Shown here piece by piece: positions 10,368 through 19,015 of a stretch of 64,000 nucleotides of DNA. The position numbers and the translations under genes are program-made. Positions within the stretch are counted from its first letter, which is position 1. Every line of letters starts with the position of its first letter. Below the pieces are notes generated by a model. It was not told where the DNA came from. It did no database searches and saw only the letters and a list, made by a program, of their open reading frames with translations. This stretch comes from Novipirellula galeiformis (GTDB lineage Bacteria > Planctomycetota > Planctomycetia > Pirellulales > Pirellulaceae). The stretch spans positions 186,001 to 250,000 of the forward strand of contig NZ_SJPT01000006.1 of the NCBI RefSeq assembly GCF_007860095.1, in the 5' to 3' direction.

Positions 10368-10757
10368 TTAAAGCTGCCAGGATTGCAGCAGGGCGCAACG
10401 CGACTTCGCAGTGGTGTAACGATCGATGCCGTTGGACACCCAATAGCGAGACGCATTCGATTCCACAGCAAACTCGAGACGGTCACTCGCAAAACCAGAG
10501 CTTGTGATTTCCGTGAAATCTGGGGACGCGATGAATTTCGCAAGCTTGAACGCACACGCCGTTTCGTTGCAAAAAGGTGAATGCCCGCAAAGAGATTCCA
10601 CCTTTGTGAGCGACCCGAACTCTGATTCCTTACTGTGACACAACTCATCGTGAACGTGAGTTCGATGCTCATGATGATGATGCAGATCACACCAGCCCAA
10701 CACCCCATGCGCTGAAAACGCCACGAAGGTTAGGAGATGGATCATGGCATTCAACAT
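10368..10757 (-). CDS. Small Cys/His-rich exported protein (hypothetical)
   Basis: The open frame could begin at 10826, but ATG 10757 gives a hydrophobic start (MLNAMIHLLTFVAFSAHGVLG) that looks like a signal peptide. It is followed by WCDLHHHHEHRTHVHDELC and a second cysteine group (CGHSPFCNETAC). The product would be about 129 residues. The spacing of cysteines and histidines suggests metal binding. It lies on the same strand and upstream of the His-rich exported protein, which supports a shared metal theme. No ribosome site is obvious and the family was not recognised, so this is a moderate call. Confidence 0.55.
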   Translation of the reverse strand: MLNAMIHLLTFVAFSAHGVLGWCDLHHHHEHRTHVHDELCHSKESEFGSLTKVESLCGHSPFCNETACAFKLAKFIASPDFTEITSSGFASDRLEFAVESNASRYWVSNGIDRYTTAKSRCALLQSWQL

Positions 10758-11221
10758 GGTAGGTTTATCCACCGGCAATGAGTTGGGGAATCGAGCGATT
10801 GTTTCCATCGTTGTCCGGAGAGTCAAGTGCGAAACGAGTGATCAAGAGCAGCCTACAAGGATTGCCGATTGCAGGACTGAGACGCGTCAAAGGTCTCGAA
10901 ACGCTACTTTTGACGCGACGCGGGGCCTGTTCCGTGGCTCATTGACCTTCGGATAACGGAATCAGAAATCGCTCGAAAATGACTACGACAGCAGGTCGTA
11001 GAGGCAGATTCACGGTCGCACGCCGCAAGCAACTTGAAATATGTTTTCCCGTGTCATTCGCGGTTCCCTTGACGCTCGAGGGCTCCGTGGTGCTGGTGGA
11101 GTTGGGGAAAATTGCGAAGGACGGTTCAGTAACGCGACGTTGGCTCGTGAAACGCATCGGGGGGCATGAGAGCGCTGCGATGCACGACATCCAAGCGGGA
11201 GTGCGATGGTCAAGCACATGG
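10758..11221. other. Intergenic region without recognised gene
   Basis: A stretch of about 460 bases. Two overlapping frames of about 90-125 codons exist on opposite strands, but neither has a ribosome site, a hydrophobic leader or recognisable motifs. Nothing else was seen. Confidence 0.35.
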
Positions 11222-12379
11222 TCAAGCAACACCCTCGGCGTTTTTCTTCGACGCTCTGAGTAGTAACGCCGTGCAATCATCACGTTCGGTGCCGATGCCG
11301 TGGATGTTTTCAAACAAACAGTCGATCACATCCTGCAGCGACGCTGTGATGCAACCTGCCGCTTTAGCGACGACCTCTTCAAACGTATGGTACGAACCGC
11401 CCGGCGAGATGGAATCAAGAACGCCGTCGGTGAACAATAGCAAGGTGGAATCCGCAAACTCCTTGGCCACTTGATGAGTCGGATAGGTGATGGTTTCGAG
11501 GATTCCCAAGGGCGGTTCCATTGAGGACAACACTCGCACGGTTTTGTCGGGGCGAATCAAATAGCCGGGATGTCCAGCGCTGGCGTATTGAATCGTCTGG
11601 CGTTCACGAGACAAAAAACCAAGAAACATCGTAACGAAATACCGCAGATGAACATCGCGACATAAAATTTTGTTGGCGTTGCTCAAAATCGTTCCTGGAT
11701 CGTCACAGGTCATCGCCATCGCTCGCAGAATCGCTCGGGTTTCCATCATCACCATCGCCGGCACCAAGCCATGTCCGCTGACATCGGCGATCACGAATAC
11801 CAGCCGTCCATCGGGTAATTCCATTAGGTCGTAGAAGTCGCCGCCGGCTTGCTCGGCCGGTTCGCATCGGCCACACCACTGCACCTCTGCGAAACGCTGC
11901 ATCGGATTGGGCAACAGCATTTGTTGAATGCGATGCGCCAGTGCAAGCTGATTTTGAAAGCCCAGCAGCGACTTTTCCGCGGTTTGTCGTCGGCAACGTT
12001 CAATCGCCAAATCGAGTGGCCGGGTAAGATGCTCGGGACTGGAAACTTCGTCCTTCAAGACATAATCTTCCGCTCCTGAACGAACCGCAAGAATGGCAAT
12101 CGACCGATCGGCATAGCCACTAAAAACAACGATGGGCAATGCATCTGCGACGGCACGAATTTGGGCAAGACCTTCAAGCCCATGCGAATCGGGGAGATTC
12201 AAATCCAGCAAGATCAGGTCGTAGTCATGTGCACCAATCGCATTGATTGCGGCACCTAGTGTTTCAACGACCTGCAATTCGTACGACGTTTCGCTTCGTG
12301 CTAACCAACGACGGACCGCTTCCGCATCGTCGCGATTGTCTTCCACCATCAAGATGCACCGAGCGGGGCCGTCCTTCAC
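11222..12379 (-). CDS. Response regulator with PP2C-type (SpoIIE/RsbU) phosphatase output
   Basis: A protein of 385 residues. The N-terminal receiver has the acidic pair MVEDNRDD, phospho-acceptor region LILLDLNLPDSHG and lysine in YVLKDE. The C-terminal half is a PPM phosphatase of the SpoIIE/RsbU class, with metal-binding motifs GGDFYDLM and ADVSGHGLVPAMVM and LLLFTDGVLD near the end. Such proteins dephosphorylate a STAS-domain antagonist in response to a sensor kinase. The start overlaps by four bases (ATGA) the stop of the upstream regulator-kinase gene, and a STAS gene lies one further upstream, so all three probably form one operon. The terminal sequence LLLRASKKNAEGVA is polar. Confidence 0.93.
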   Translation of the reverse strand: MKDGPARCILMVEDNRDDAEAVRRWLARSETSYELQVVETLGAAINAIGAHDYDLILLDLNLPDSHGLEGLAQIRAVADALPIVVFSGYADRSIAILAVRSGAEDYVLKDEVSSPEHLTRPLDLAIERCRRQTAEKSLLGFQNQLALAHRIQQMLLPNPMQRFAEVQWCGRCEPAEQAGGDFYDLMELPDGRLVFVIADVSGHGLVPAMVMMETRAILRAMAMTCDDPGTILSNANKILCRDVHLRYFVTMFLGFLSRERQTIQYASAGHPGYLIRPDKTVRVLSSMEPPLGILETITYPTHQVAKEFADSTLLLFTDGVLDSISPGGSYHTFEEVVAKAAGCITASLQDVIDCLFENIHGIGTERDDCTALLLRASKKNAEGVA

Positions 12380-13323
12380 ATTGATGACTCCTCGTCCATC
12401 TGCTCGTCCATCTGCTCGACGGGCGAATCATTGACGCAAAGCTTGACCATCGTGATTTCGTTGCCTTTTTCGTTGTGCTTGACCTCATCCATGAACGTAT
12501 TGATCAACAACAACCCACGGCCCCCTTCTTTGTCGAGATTGCTGGGGTCGGTGGGATCGGGAACGTCGCTCAAGTTAAACCCAGGACCTTCATCGCGAAT
12601 CGTGAAGACGGCCCCATGGCGGTCCGCACGCAAGGAAAAATGTACGCGACGATTGCTGTAAGCAGGGTCGGCTAATCGCTCCTGGATCTTATCGAGATAC
12701 GGTTGCCCGTCTTCGATGCATTTGAGTTCCGAGGCGATTTCAAGATTGCCATGCACCATGGCGTTGACAATTGCTTCGTCTAGCGCCATCGCAATCTGCA
12801 TGTGTTGCCCGGGGTCGTAGTCGGACATTTGGTTGAGGATTGACTCCACGCTACCGATTAAATCCGGCACCAGCGATTGGTCATTGACGAGCGCCCAAGT
12901 CACCTCCGTTTGATGCAAGCAACTCGCAAGTAGTTGGTTGGTTTGCGCGGATACTTGCAACTCAAGCACCCGTCGAACCGTCGGCAACAAGATGGTTGCG
13001 ATCGCGCTTTTGGGAACGTAGCTGGCCGCTCCCGCATGTAACGCTTGGGCCGCGATCAATTCGCTGCCCGCAGCGGTGGTTAGGATCACAGGAACCGGCA
13101 ATTGTTGCAACGTGATCTCACGCACCAACTCCAAACCATCCATGTTTGGCATTTGCAAGTCCGTGAGGACCAAATCGGGTAAACGCTCTTTCACACTTGC
13201 CAGTGCTTGCACCCCATCGGAGGCGACGCTGACTTCGTAACCCGAAGATTCTAAGAGCATCCGAATCTGGGTTAACTGTGTCGCGCTATCGTCGACAACG
13301 AGAATACGGTGCTGGTCTTTCAC
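12376..13323 (-). CDS. Response regulator with RsbW-like anti-sigma kinase domain
   Basis: A protein of 315 residues from a GTG start. The receiver (residues 5-120) shows ILVVDDS, LVLTDLQMPNMDG and the conserved lysine in YVPKSA. The C-terminal domain is an HATPase of the RsbW type: N-box MALDEAIVNAMVHGN, G-box IRDEGPGFN and GGRGLLLI. GTG 13323 is preferred because TAGGATC lies six to seven bases upstream; the in-frame extension to 13449 is arginine-rich and unlike a receiver leader. The tail EQMDEQMDEE comes from a 12-base tandem repeat. Serine-kinase activity on the neighbouring STAS protein is the expected role. Confidence 0.92.
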   Translation of the reverse strand: MKDQHRILVVDDSATQLTQIRMLLESSGYEVSVASDGVQALASVKERLPDLVLTDLQMPNMDGLELVREITLQQLPVPVILTTAAGSELIAAQALHAGAASYVPKSAIATILLPTVRRVLELQVSAQTNQLLASCLHQTEVTWALVNDQSLVPDLIGSVESILNQMSDYDPGQHMQIAMALDEAIVNAMVHGNLEIASELKCIEDGQPYLDKIQERLADPAYSNRRVHFSLRADRHGAVFTIRDEGPGFNLSDVPDPTDPSNLDKEGGRGLLLINTFMDEVKHNEKGNEITMVKLCVNDSPVEQMDEQMDEESSM

Positions 13324-13372
13324 GGGCGATCCTACGAGAAAGTGTGTCACATGGAAGCGTCGTGCTCGACGG

Positions 13373-13750
13373 CTAACGTGACGATGGCTTGGGGGTGAAC
13401 GACAAGATGGCTTTGGGAGTCGAGTCCATGATCTGCAGCAGGGTTCCATCCAGATTCGTGACCTGAAATGCCATCCGCACCATCGGGCTCATGTTGCAAA
13501 GACGCAACTCGCCATTCTCGCTCTGCACATAATCGTTGCAGCGCAGCATGGTGGTAATGAACTCTGATGAAATTGCATTGACGTCCTTGAAATTAATCAC
13601 CATCCGCGCCGGTTTAGCTGACTTGATGTACGCGATTAATTCTTGCTGCGTCTGCTGAATCAATTCTCGATCAAGGAACTTCGTTGAGGCAAGGAATACA
13701 ACGGGCACCCCCTCCGATGCGCTCGTCCGAATATGTTTGTAAAGATTCAT
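13373..13750 (-). CDS. STAS-domain anti-sigma factor antagonist (RsbV/SpoIIAA-like)
   Basis: A single-domain protein of 125 residues. The STAS core is seen in VVFLASTKFLDRELIQ, MVINFKDVNAISSEFITTML (the ISS serines are the candidate phosphorylation site) and GELRLCNMSPMVRMAFQVTNLDG. It is the expected substrate of the downstream RsbW-like kinase and PP2C phosphatase. ATG 13750 is chosen over an in-frame GTG at 13762; neither has a strong ribosome site. About 50 bases separate it from the kinase gene. No sigma factor gene is nearby. Confidence 0.88.
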   Translation of the reverse strand: MNLYKHIRTSASEGVPVVFLASTKFLDRELIQQTQQELIAYIKSAKPARMVINFKDVNAISSEFITTMLRCNDYVQSENGELRLCNMSPMVRMAFQVTNLDGTLLQIMDSTPKAILSFTPKPSSR

Positions 13751-13762
13751 CGGTTTGTTCAC

Positions 13763-14203
13763 GTCAATCGAAATGGGTTGAATGAGAGTTTGAAACGCAT
13801 CCCAAAATCACGATCACCTCTCCAACACTCAGTATAGGCGATGCTCCGGATGCCAGGGGAATCCAAGCTCGTAGGGGAACCGAAAAAAACATGGCGACCG
13901 CGATCGACAAGTCGACGATGTTCGGTCGCCCCGATTCGCGTGAATAAAGCCGCAAGCCCCCGCGCACGTTGATCTAACGCATTCTTCATGTTGATGTCGC
14001 TACGGTCGCCCGACGGCGGAGCACGTGCGGGTCAACGCAGCAATGGCTTGAATTCCACGTCATTTGCCACAGAACGCTAGCTGACAGAACGCTAGCTGCT
14101 GGCGTAACCGGTGTGCGGTGCCGCGTCCCACGTTGACGAGGAAGCGGGGCGAAGTTTCGCTCGGAGAGCCCCCCAGAGCACCGAATCATTTTCGCCCAAT
14201 GGT
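13763..14203. other. Intergenic region with a small direct repeat
   Basis: No gene is supported. A 15-base direct repeat, ACAGAACGCTAGCTG, occurs twice in tandem near 14071-14100. The region should contain the promoter of the leftward partner-switching operon. Confidence 0.35.
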
Positions 14204-15826
14204 TTAGAGCGGAAAGGCTTCGATCTCGGCATACAACGGTAAGTACCGGTAGTAGACTTCAAGAATCATGGCGGCCATTGCGGTTGTATAAAGCCGCCCA
14301 CCGACATCGCCGTATTCGTCTTTGAAATGCCAACTGCCCGCTTCGTGGCCGCGGGTCGCTTGCGTGCGCACAAGGTGATCCCGAAGTTGGGTGTTCCAAC
14401 GCGTCCAGCCCGGATGACGCGAATGATGCAGCGCTAGGGTGCCGTAGTAGTCGTGGTAGACATTGGTCAGCAACGGACCACGCTTGGCCATCGCCGTGAG
14501 CGCCCTGTCCATCGGTAACTCGCTGGGCGGTTTGCCCAAGTACAGCAACATCGTCAGCCCGATCGCGGTGTTGGTTGCATCGGGCTTTCGGTCGCTCTGG
14601 TAGGCGAAGGTGTATTGCGAATCGGGCGAGGTCGAAAGGATAAAGTCCCTTGCCTTAGGGAGGGTGGAGTAGGAAAGCGGGATGCCGTTTCGCCGCGTTG
14701 CAACCAACGACAACACCTGCCATCCCGTTAGCGTTGTGTCACCTGGCTTTCCGGGCAGGTAGCCCCAGGAACCGTTTGGATGCTGAGCATAGGTGGTAAA
14801 CCATTTGCCGAGCGTGGCGAGTTCACGTAAGTCGGAGTCGCCGTTTTCGTTACTTTCGTTCCGCGACATGTAGAGTGCTTCGGCGACCGCCATCAACGCG
14901 ATTCCATGACCATACATACTGCCCTGTTGCCAATCGACGCCCGTTTCCGTATCGGCCGCGGCGGTACGCAGGTAGTAGAGTCCATCGCGCACGACGTTGT
15001 CATACTTGCCGGTTTGGTGGGTGTACCCCGCCCCCAGAAAGGCAAGTAATGCCAAGCCGGTTGCACCGGTCGACGGGGTGGCGGCGTCCGACGATGCTTT
15101 GCTATGGCGACATCGCCCATTGCAGGGATCGAGCTCGAGATTGAACGACCACGAGCCGTTGGGACGCTGGTGATTGGCAAGCCATTGCAGTGCATTTTCA
15201 ACGGCATTCTCACTTGCTGCTGTCGCACCAAACCGTTCGCCGAACTGCTTGCGCCCCTGTGACGTTCGCCCCAATAGCCCCCCGCCGCTGGGCAGCCGAC
15301 GGAGTGACTCCATCGCGTCGCGCGCATTAGCGATGGTGAACGACGATGTCATTTCACTCGGCGACGAAGCGGAACTCTTGGGCTGGCTTAGCGGCGAAGT
15401 GATTGCATTCGGCTTCGCCGGGGCGACGGTGATCGAGGTGGGCCGCTCGGCAAGCGAAGCCTCGGTCGTGGCGCGGTCGTCTTGTTGAGGAAACTGCTCT
15501 AAATGCACGACCGGCGAAGCCGTGGTTTGCCGAGCACGCAGCGAAAACGTTTGCTTCGTTTGCAGCGGCAGTGTGAACAGCGCAAAGGCGATCAACAACA
15601 AAGTATGCAGGATCGTGCTGATCAATCCCGGAATAATGCGGGGGTCACGCGTGAAACGATTTTTGGAAGCCGCGTTCGATGAGACTGATTGTAACGATTG
15701 CTCTTGCTCCGGCCCGGAATCAATCTCAATCGGAGGAGCGGCGCACGTCGCGTCCTGCAACACCTGCACCGCAGGCGCAGTCGTATTGAGAGGGGATGTG
15801 CCGGTCATATCAGTTTCGCTGGCCAA
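14204..15826 (-). CDS. Membrane-anchored squalene-cyclase-like repeat protein
   Basis: A protein of 540 residues. One transmembrane helix lies near residues 65-88 (GLISTILHTLLLIAFALF), followed by a Ser/Thr/Pro-rich linker and a C-terminal domain of about 340 residues with prenyltransferase/squalene-oxidase type alpha-alpha repeats: LQWLANHQRPNGSWSFN, TGLALLAFLGAGYTHQTGKY, HPNGSWGYLPGKPGDTTLTGWQV. The order matches the paralog at 52200-53774, including the shared end YYRYLPLY...FPL. Conserved CNGRC recalls CNNRC in the paralog. No DXDD cyclase motif is visible, so it is probably not an active terpene cyclase. The role is unknown; an extracytoplasmic binding or scaffold role is possible. Confidence 0.85.
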   Translation of the reverse strand: MASETDMTGTSPLNTTAPAVQVLQDATCAAPPIEIDSGPEQEQSLQSVSSNAASKNRFTRDPRIIPGLISTILHTLLLIAFALFTLPLQTKQTFSLRARQTTASPVVHLEQFPQQDDRATTEASLAERPTSITVAPAKPNAITSPLSQPKSSASSPSEMTSSFTIANARDAMESLRRLPSGGGLLGRTSQGRKQFGERFGATAASENAVENALQWLANHQRPNGSWSFNLELDPCNGRCRHSKASSDAATPSTGATGLALLAFLGAGYTHQTGKYDNVVRDGLYYLRTAAADTETGVDWQQGSMYGHGIALMAVAEALYMSRNESNENGDSDLRELATLGKWFTTYAQHPNGSWGYLPGKPGDTTLTGWQVLSLVATRRNGIPLSYSTLPKARDFILSTSPDSQYTFAYQSDRKPDATNTAIGLTMLLYLGKPPSELPMDRALTAMAKRGPLLTNVYHDYYGTLALHHSRHPGWTRWNTQLRDHLVRTQATRGHEAGSWHFKDEYGDVGGRLYTTAMAAMILEVYYRYLPLYAEIEAFPL

Positions 15827-15842
15827 GATGAGAGATCCTTAT

Positions 15843-15890
15843 CTCTCGAATATAGCTCAGCGGTAGAGTGGCCGATCATAATTCCGTCGT
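15843..15890 (+). pseudogene. tRNA-like remnant (5' half, Met-like)
   Basis: The segment TATAGCTCAGCGGTAGAGTG reproduces the position-8/9 and D-arm signature of a tRNA, with a D stem GCTC/GAGT. It is followed by GGCCGATCATAATTCCG, which resembles a CAU anticodon arm but has mismatches in the stem. No T-arm (GGTTCGA) or closing acceptor follows, so it cannot be a functional tRNA. It lies just upstream of the squalene-cyclase-like gene. Confidence 0.4.
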
Positions 15891-15910
15891 CACCATCAAC
15901 CGACAATCCC

Positions 15911-17329
15911 CTAAGTTGCCACTTGATAGGCACGCGATCGGAACAAAAAGTCAATCAAGTTTCCTTCATGCGGCTGTAGCCAATTCAACCGATTCGTGGG
16001 AATCGGGCCGATGTTCAAACGATCGATATCGACACTATTGCCTGCGGCGTTAATGAAATCGCTGTCGCGCGTTAACACGGTGCCCACCAAGGTGGGGCCG
16101 ATGCGGTTCAACATCTCCGCTTGCGGACACTCGACCACCGACACGAAGGGGAACATGTATTCCTTGGCAGCCACTTGACGATCGGGGGAATCAGCCAGCA
16201 CCACCATCGGACGCAAGTAGGCGCAATGGTCTCGCTCGATCAACTTTTCACCAAACTCAGCCGTCAAGTCCGTCACGCCCGATTCGGCAAGATCTTGTTG
16301 GACCATCGCATAGGTGCCCGTCGCCATCGCCGGCACCGTGAATGCGGCGAGTTGGGCGTCGGGATCCGCAGGCGGACGCACGTCCACCGGACCAATTCGT
16401 TTGGCAATCGCTTCGCCGATTTCACGCGTGTGCCGACTCGCCCAAATGCCGGAGCAATTGATACAGCTGCGGCCCGAATTGCTGAGCACGCTTTCGACCA
16501 TCAAGTCCAAATAATCTTCCCAATCGTCGACGACATCGTCGCCCAGCAAAATTTTCGAGAACCCAGGTCCATGCGCTTGCACCCGTGGATTGCCCGCATG
16601 TTGAGCCAGCGTTTGGGCACTTCCAAAAATCATGCTGCGTGACGTCTTGGCCATGATCGCCCCGCCGACATCATGGTCACCGGGGTAAAGCGAAAATGCT
16701 TCGGCGGGAATCCCCGCGGCCATAAACGCAGAGACCATACGGTATGGCGTCCAAGGCTCTTGCGATCCCGGCTTGAGTGCCAAACCGATTTGCAATGCCA
16801 CCGCAGGCAACCACAGCGTGTGCACGCCGGGGGAGTTGTTGGGAAGCACGGCACCCAGCACAGGAGTTTGCACCTGATAGCTGACAATCACTCCACGGCC
16901 TTCCTCGCCGTAACCACGCGACAGAATCGAAAGATCTAATCCTCGCGTCAAGCAATCAAGGATCTCGCCCATCCGGCTGAGAACGAAACTGTTCTTGGCC
17001 ATGTTCGAGCGGCACATGTGCTCGGGCAATCCCGTACTGGCCGATTGCTGATGCACGAAGTCATCGACACTTTGCAGTGAGTCCCCAACCTTCAAATCAC
17101 TTGTTTCAAACAGCTGTGCTGCCTTCTTGCAACGCGCGATCAAATCATCGGTTGAGAATTGCAACAGCGCTTCGCGTGCCAGATGCGATTTTCGCATATC
17201 GCGACCGACGATCCCGCTGCCCACCGTTCCGACACGAGCGATCGGCTCGCCAGTATCAAAGTGAACGACTTCCTTCGAATCGAGCGACTCGTACGGTTTT
17301 CCCCAACGCAATGGACTGAGCGTGATCAT
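15911..17329 (-). CDS. Aldehyde dehydrogenase superfamily protein (LuxC-like role possible)
   Basis: A protein of 472 residues with the ALDH fold. The cofactor region contains PNNSPGVHTLWLPAVAL, and the catalytic cysteine lies in SGRSCINCSG (Cys289 by my count). A late motif, EYMFPFVSVVEC, corresponds to the conserved ALDH substrate region. The adjacent gene on the same strand encodes a short acyl-activating ligase. Together they resemble a two-step carboxylic acid reduction pair (acid to acyl adenylate or thioester to aldehyde), as with LuxE and LuxC, though sequence assignment to LuxC itself is not claimed. A 17-base tandem repeat lies in the 267-base gap upstream of its start. Confidence 0.85.
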   Translation of the reverse strand: MITLSPLRWGKPYESLDSKEVVHFDTGEPIARVGTVGSGIVGRDMRKSHLAREALLQFSTDDLIARCKKAAQLFETSDLKVGDSLQSVDDFVHQQSASTGLPEHMCRSNMAKNSFVLSRMGEILDCLTRGLDLSILSRGYGEEGRGVIVSYQVQTPVLGAVLPNNSPGVHTLWLPAVALQIGLALKPGSQEPWTPYRMVSAFMAAGIPAEAFSLYPGDHDVGGAIMAKTSRSMIFGSAQTLAQHAGNPRVQAHGPGFSKILLGDDVVDDWEDYLDLMVESVLSNSGRSCINCSGIWASRHTREIGEAIAKRIGPVDVRPPADPDAQLAAFTVPAMATGTYAMVQQDLAESGVTDLTAEFGEKLIERDHCAYLRPMVVLADSPDRQVAAKEYMFPFVSVVECPQAEMLNRIGPTLVGTVLTRDSDFINAAGNSVDIDRLNIGPIPTNRLNWLQPHEGNLIDFLFRSRAYQVAT

Positions 17330-17380
17330 GTGCTTGAACTTTTGGTGATTTCGTTTGGTTTGAATTTCGCGTGAACGTAC

Positions 17381-17440
17381 TCACGTGTTCCTGCAGTTCA
17401 CGTGTTCCTGCAGTTCACGTGTTCCTGCAACTCACGTGTC
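17381..17440. repeat. 17-bp tandem repeat (about 3.4 copies) with CACGTG boxes
   Basis: Units TCACGTGTTCCTGCAGT at 17381 and 17398, a variant ending CAAC at 17415, and a partial unit at 17432. Each copy contains the palindrome CACGTG, and two contain CTGCAG. It lies 50 bases upstream of the aldehyde dehydrogenase start. Confidence 0.9.
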
Positions 17441-17596
17441 ACATTTGACATTGCGTGTTTTCATCACCCGAAGTGTCAGCGAAAGAAAATCGATCTTGAT
17501 TCGTTCCCACGCTGACGCGTCGAGTTGTGATTTCTTGAGAAACCGACGATCACGCCACTTAAAACGTATAACCGAAGGCGAGCTCGCGGGCGTTGA

Positions 17597-18730
17597 CTAG
17601 TAAACACCCACGGTGGTTGCACCGGCGAGCTCATGAAAGGGGCGAACGCCACTGACGCCATCCCACGGATAAAGGTCGAACGGAGCTTCACGCTCCCCTT
17701 CATCGCGTTCCATAAATCCAGGCACAAAGAACTCATCGGTCAGCGTATAAAGCTTGACCCGTCCCGTTGCTCCGAAAGGGACGACTTGGTTGTAGTCATC
17801 GAAGCTAACCACTTCCGTTGCCGCTCGCGGTTGGGGAGCGTAGTAGGAAATCTTGTACCCATCGGCCGCCGTGATCGGTTTGCTACAGGCCAGCCCCATC
17901 AAGGTATTGCCGTAGGTGGGGGTCATGTAAACACCGCTCTCTTCCGGTGGGCCGCCGAGCAACTCCTCCACACAGAATCGTGTCCATTGGGGAGTGAACT
18001 CGGTTCCTCCCGAAAAAATACCGGTGATACCAACCTCGGCGAGACTGGTGCCTCGCTCTTCAAGCGCTTCGCCAAGCGACTCGATCAACTTGGGAGTCCC
18101 GAACATGCACTTTACATCATGACCTGCGGTCAGAATCGTGATGGCTTGATCGATGCAATGCTTCTTGTATTCCTCGAGGTGTTCCATCCAACCTTTCTTG
18201 ATCAACTTAACGACCCAGCGGGGGTCGAGGTCGATGCAAAAACAGATTCCCTCACGATGCTGGGCGAGATGCTCGACCGCCAAACGCAGGCGACGAGGCC
18301 CGCTTGGGCCCAACATCAACCAATTCGCCCCTTTGGGGAAATACTTCTCTGGAAGCGTGTCGCTGAATAACTCGTAGTCCTTCCAGTGATCCTCGATCAC
18401 CATCCGGCTTTTAGGAACTCCCGTGGTCCCGCCCGTCTCAAAAACATAGACCGGTTTGCCCGCGTGTCCCTGGGGAACCCAGCGACGAATCGGCCCGCCG
18501 CGAAGCCAATCGTCTTCAAAGAGTGGAAACTTTTTCAAGTCGTCAAACGATTTGATCTCGGTCAACGGATCAAAATTCAACTCCCGCTTTTTCTCGAGCC
18601 AAAAGGGGCTGCCGGTGTCGTCGCTGAAATGCCAATGAACGGTTTTTAAGGTGTGCTCGTTCAGTTGATCCCGAGCCTCCGTTGCTTTCTGGGCGACTTG
18701 CTCGTTCATGGGGTTATCCACAGCTGACAT
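17597..18730 (-). CDS. Short AMP-forming acyl ligase (PaaK/LuxE-like)
   Basis: A protein of 377 residues with the adenylate-forming signature ETGGTTGVPKSRM and the second core motif YGNTLMGLAC. It ends near RVKLYTLTDEFFVPGF and lacks the usual C-terminal ANL subdomain, making it as short as LuxE acyl-protein synthetases. It probably activates a carboxylic acid for the aldehyde dehydrogenase encoded 267 bases downstream. ATG 18730 is preferred; ATG 18709 has a GGATAACCCC sequence upstream and is an alternative, while the open frame extends to a TTG at 18754. The substrate cannot be predicted. Confidence 0.82.
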   Translation of the reverse strand: MSAVDNPMNEQVAQKATEARDQLNEHTLKTVHWHFSDDTGSPFWLEKKRELNFDPLTEIKSFDDLKKFPLFEDDWLRGGPIRRWVPQGHAGKPVYVFETGGTTGVPKSRMVIEDHWKDYELFSDTLPEKYFPKGANWLMLGPSGPRRLRLAVEHLAQHREGICFCIDLDPRWVVKLIKKGWMEHLEEYKKHCIDQAITILTAGHDVKCMFGTPKLIESLGEALEERGTSLAEVGITGIFSGGTEFTPQWTRFCVEELLGGPPEESGVYMTPTYGNTLMGLACSKPITAADGYKISYYAPQPRAATEVVSFDDYNQVVPFGATGRVKLYTLTDEFFVPGFMERDEGEREAPFDLYPWDGVSGVRPFHELAGATTVGVY

Positions 18731-18921
18731 GAGACATCTCGTGAAGGAAATCAAGAAAGTGAGGGTTGGAAAGCCTCAGCCTATTTTCGCTGACGCAACT
18801 CAACGGCGGGAGCCACATCATATCAACATTCGCGGGTCCCGTAATCCGGTGGCGGCAGGCAAGGCCTATTTCGATTGCCAGCGTTTCTTGGGCGTGGCAA
18901 GGCTCGTTGCATGGGGGCATG

Positions 18922-18948
18922 AAAAAACCACGGCCGAGACCGTGGTTT
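18922..18948 (-). terminator. Rho-independent terminator of the CNA-B/carboxypeptidase-regulatory-like gene
   Basis: A nine-base stem (AAACCACGG / CCGTGGTTT) with a six-base loop is followed on the minus strand by six U residues. It lies 70 bases past the stop of the minus-strand gene ending at 19016. Confidence 0.8.
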
Positions 18949-19015
18949 GAGGATCCATTGGATCGATTAAATTTTCCGTTCCGCTCGCAAAAAACGCGTT
19001 CGGGAACGAGGTTTC

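Noticed and set aside
10979-11263. 94-codon plus-strand frame in the spacer before the phosphatase gene
   Set aside because: No ribosome site or recognisable pattern, and it runs into the convergent gene; the opposite strand is equally open.
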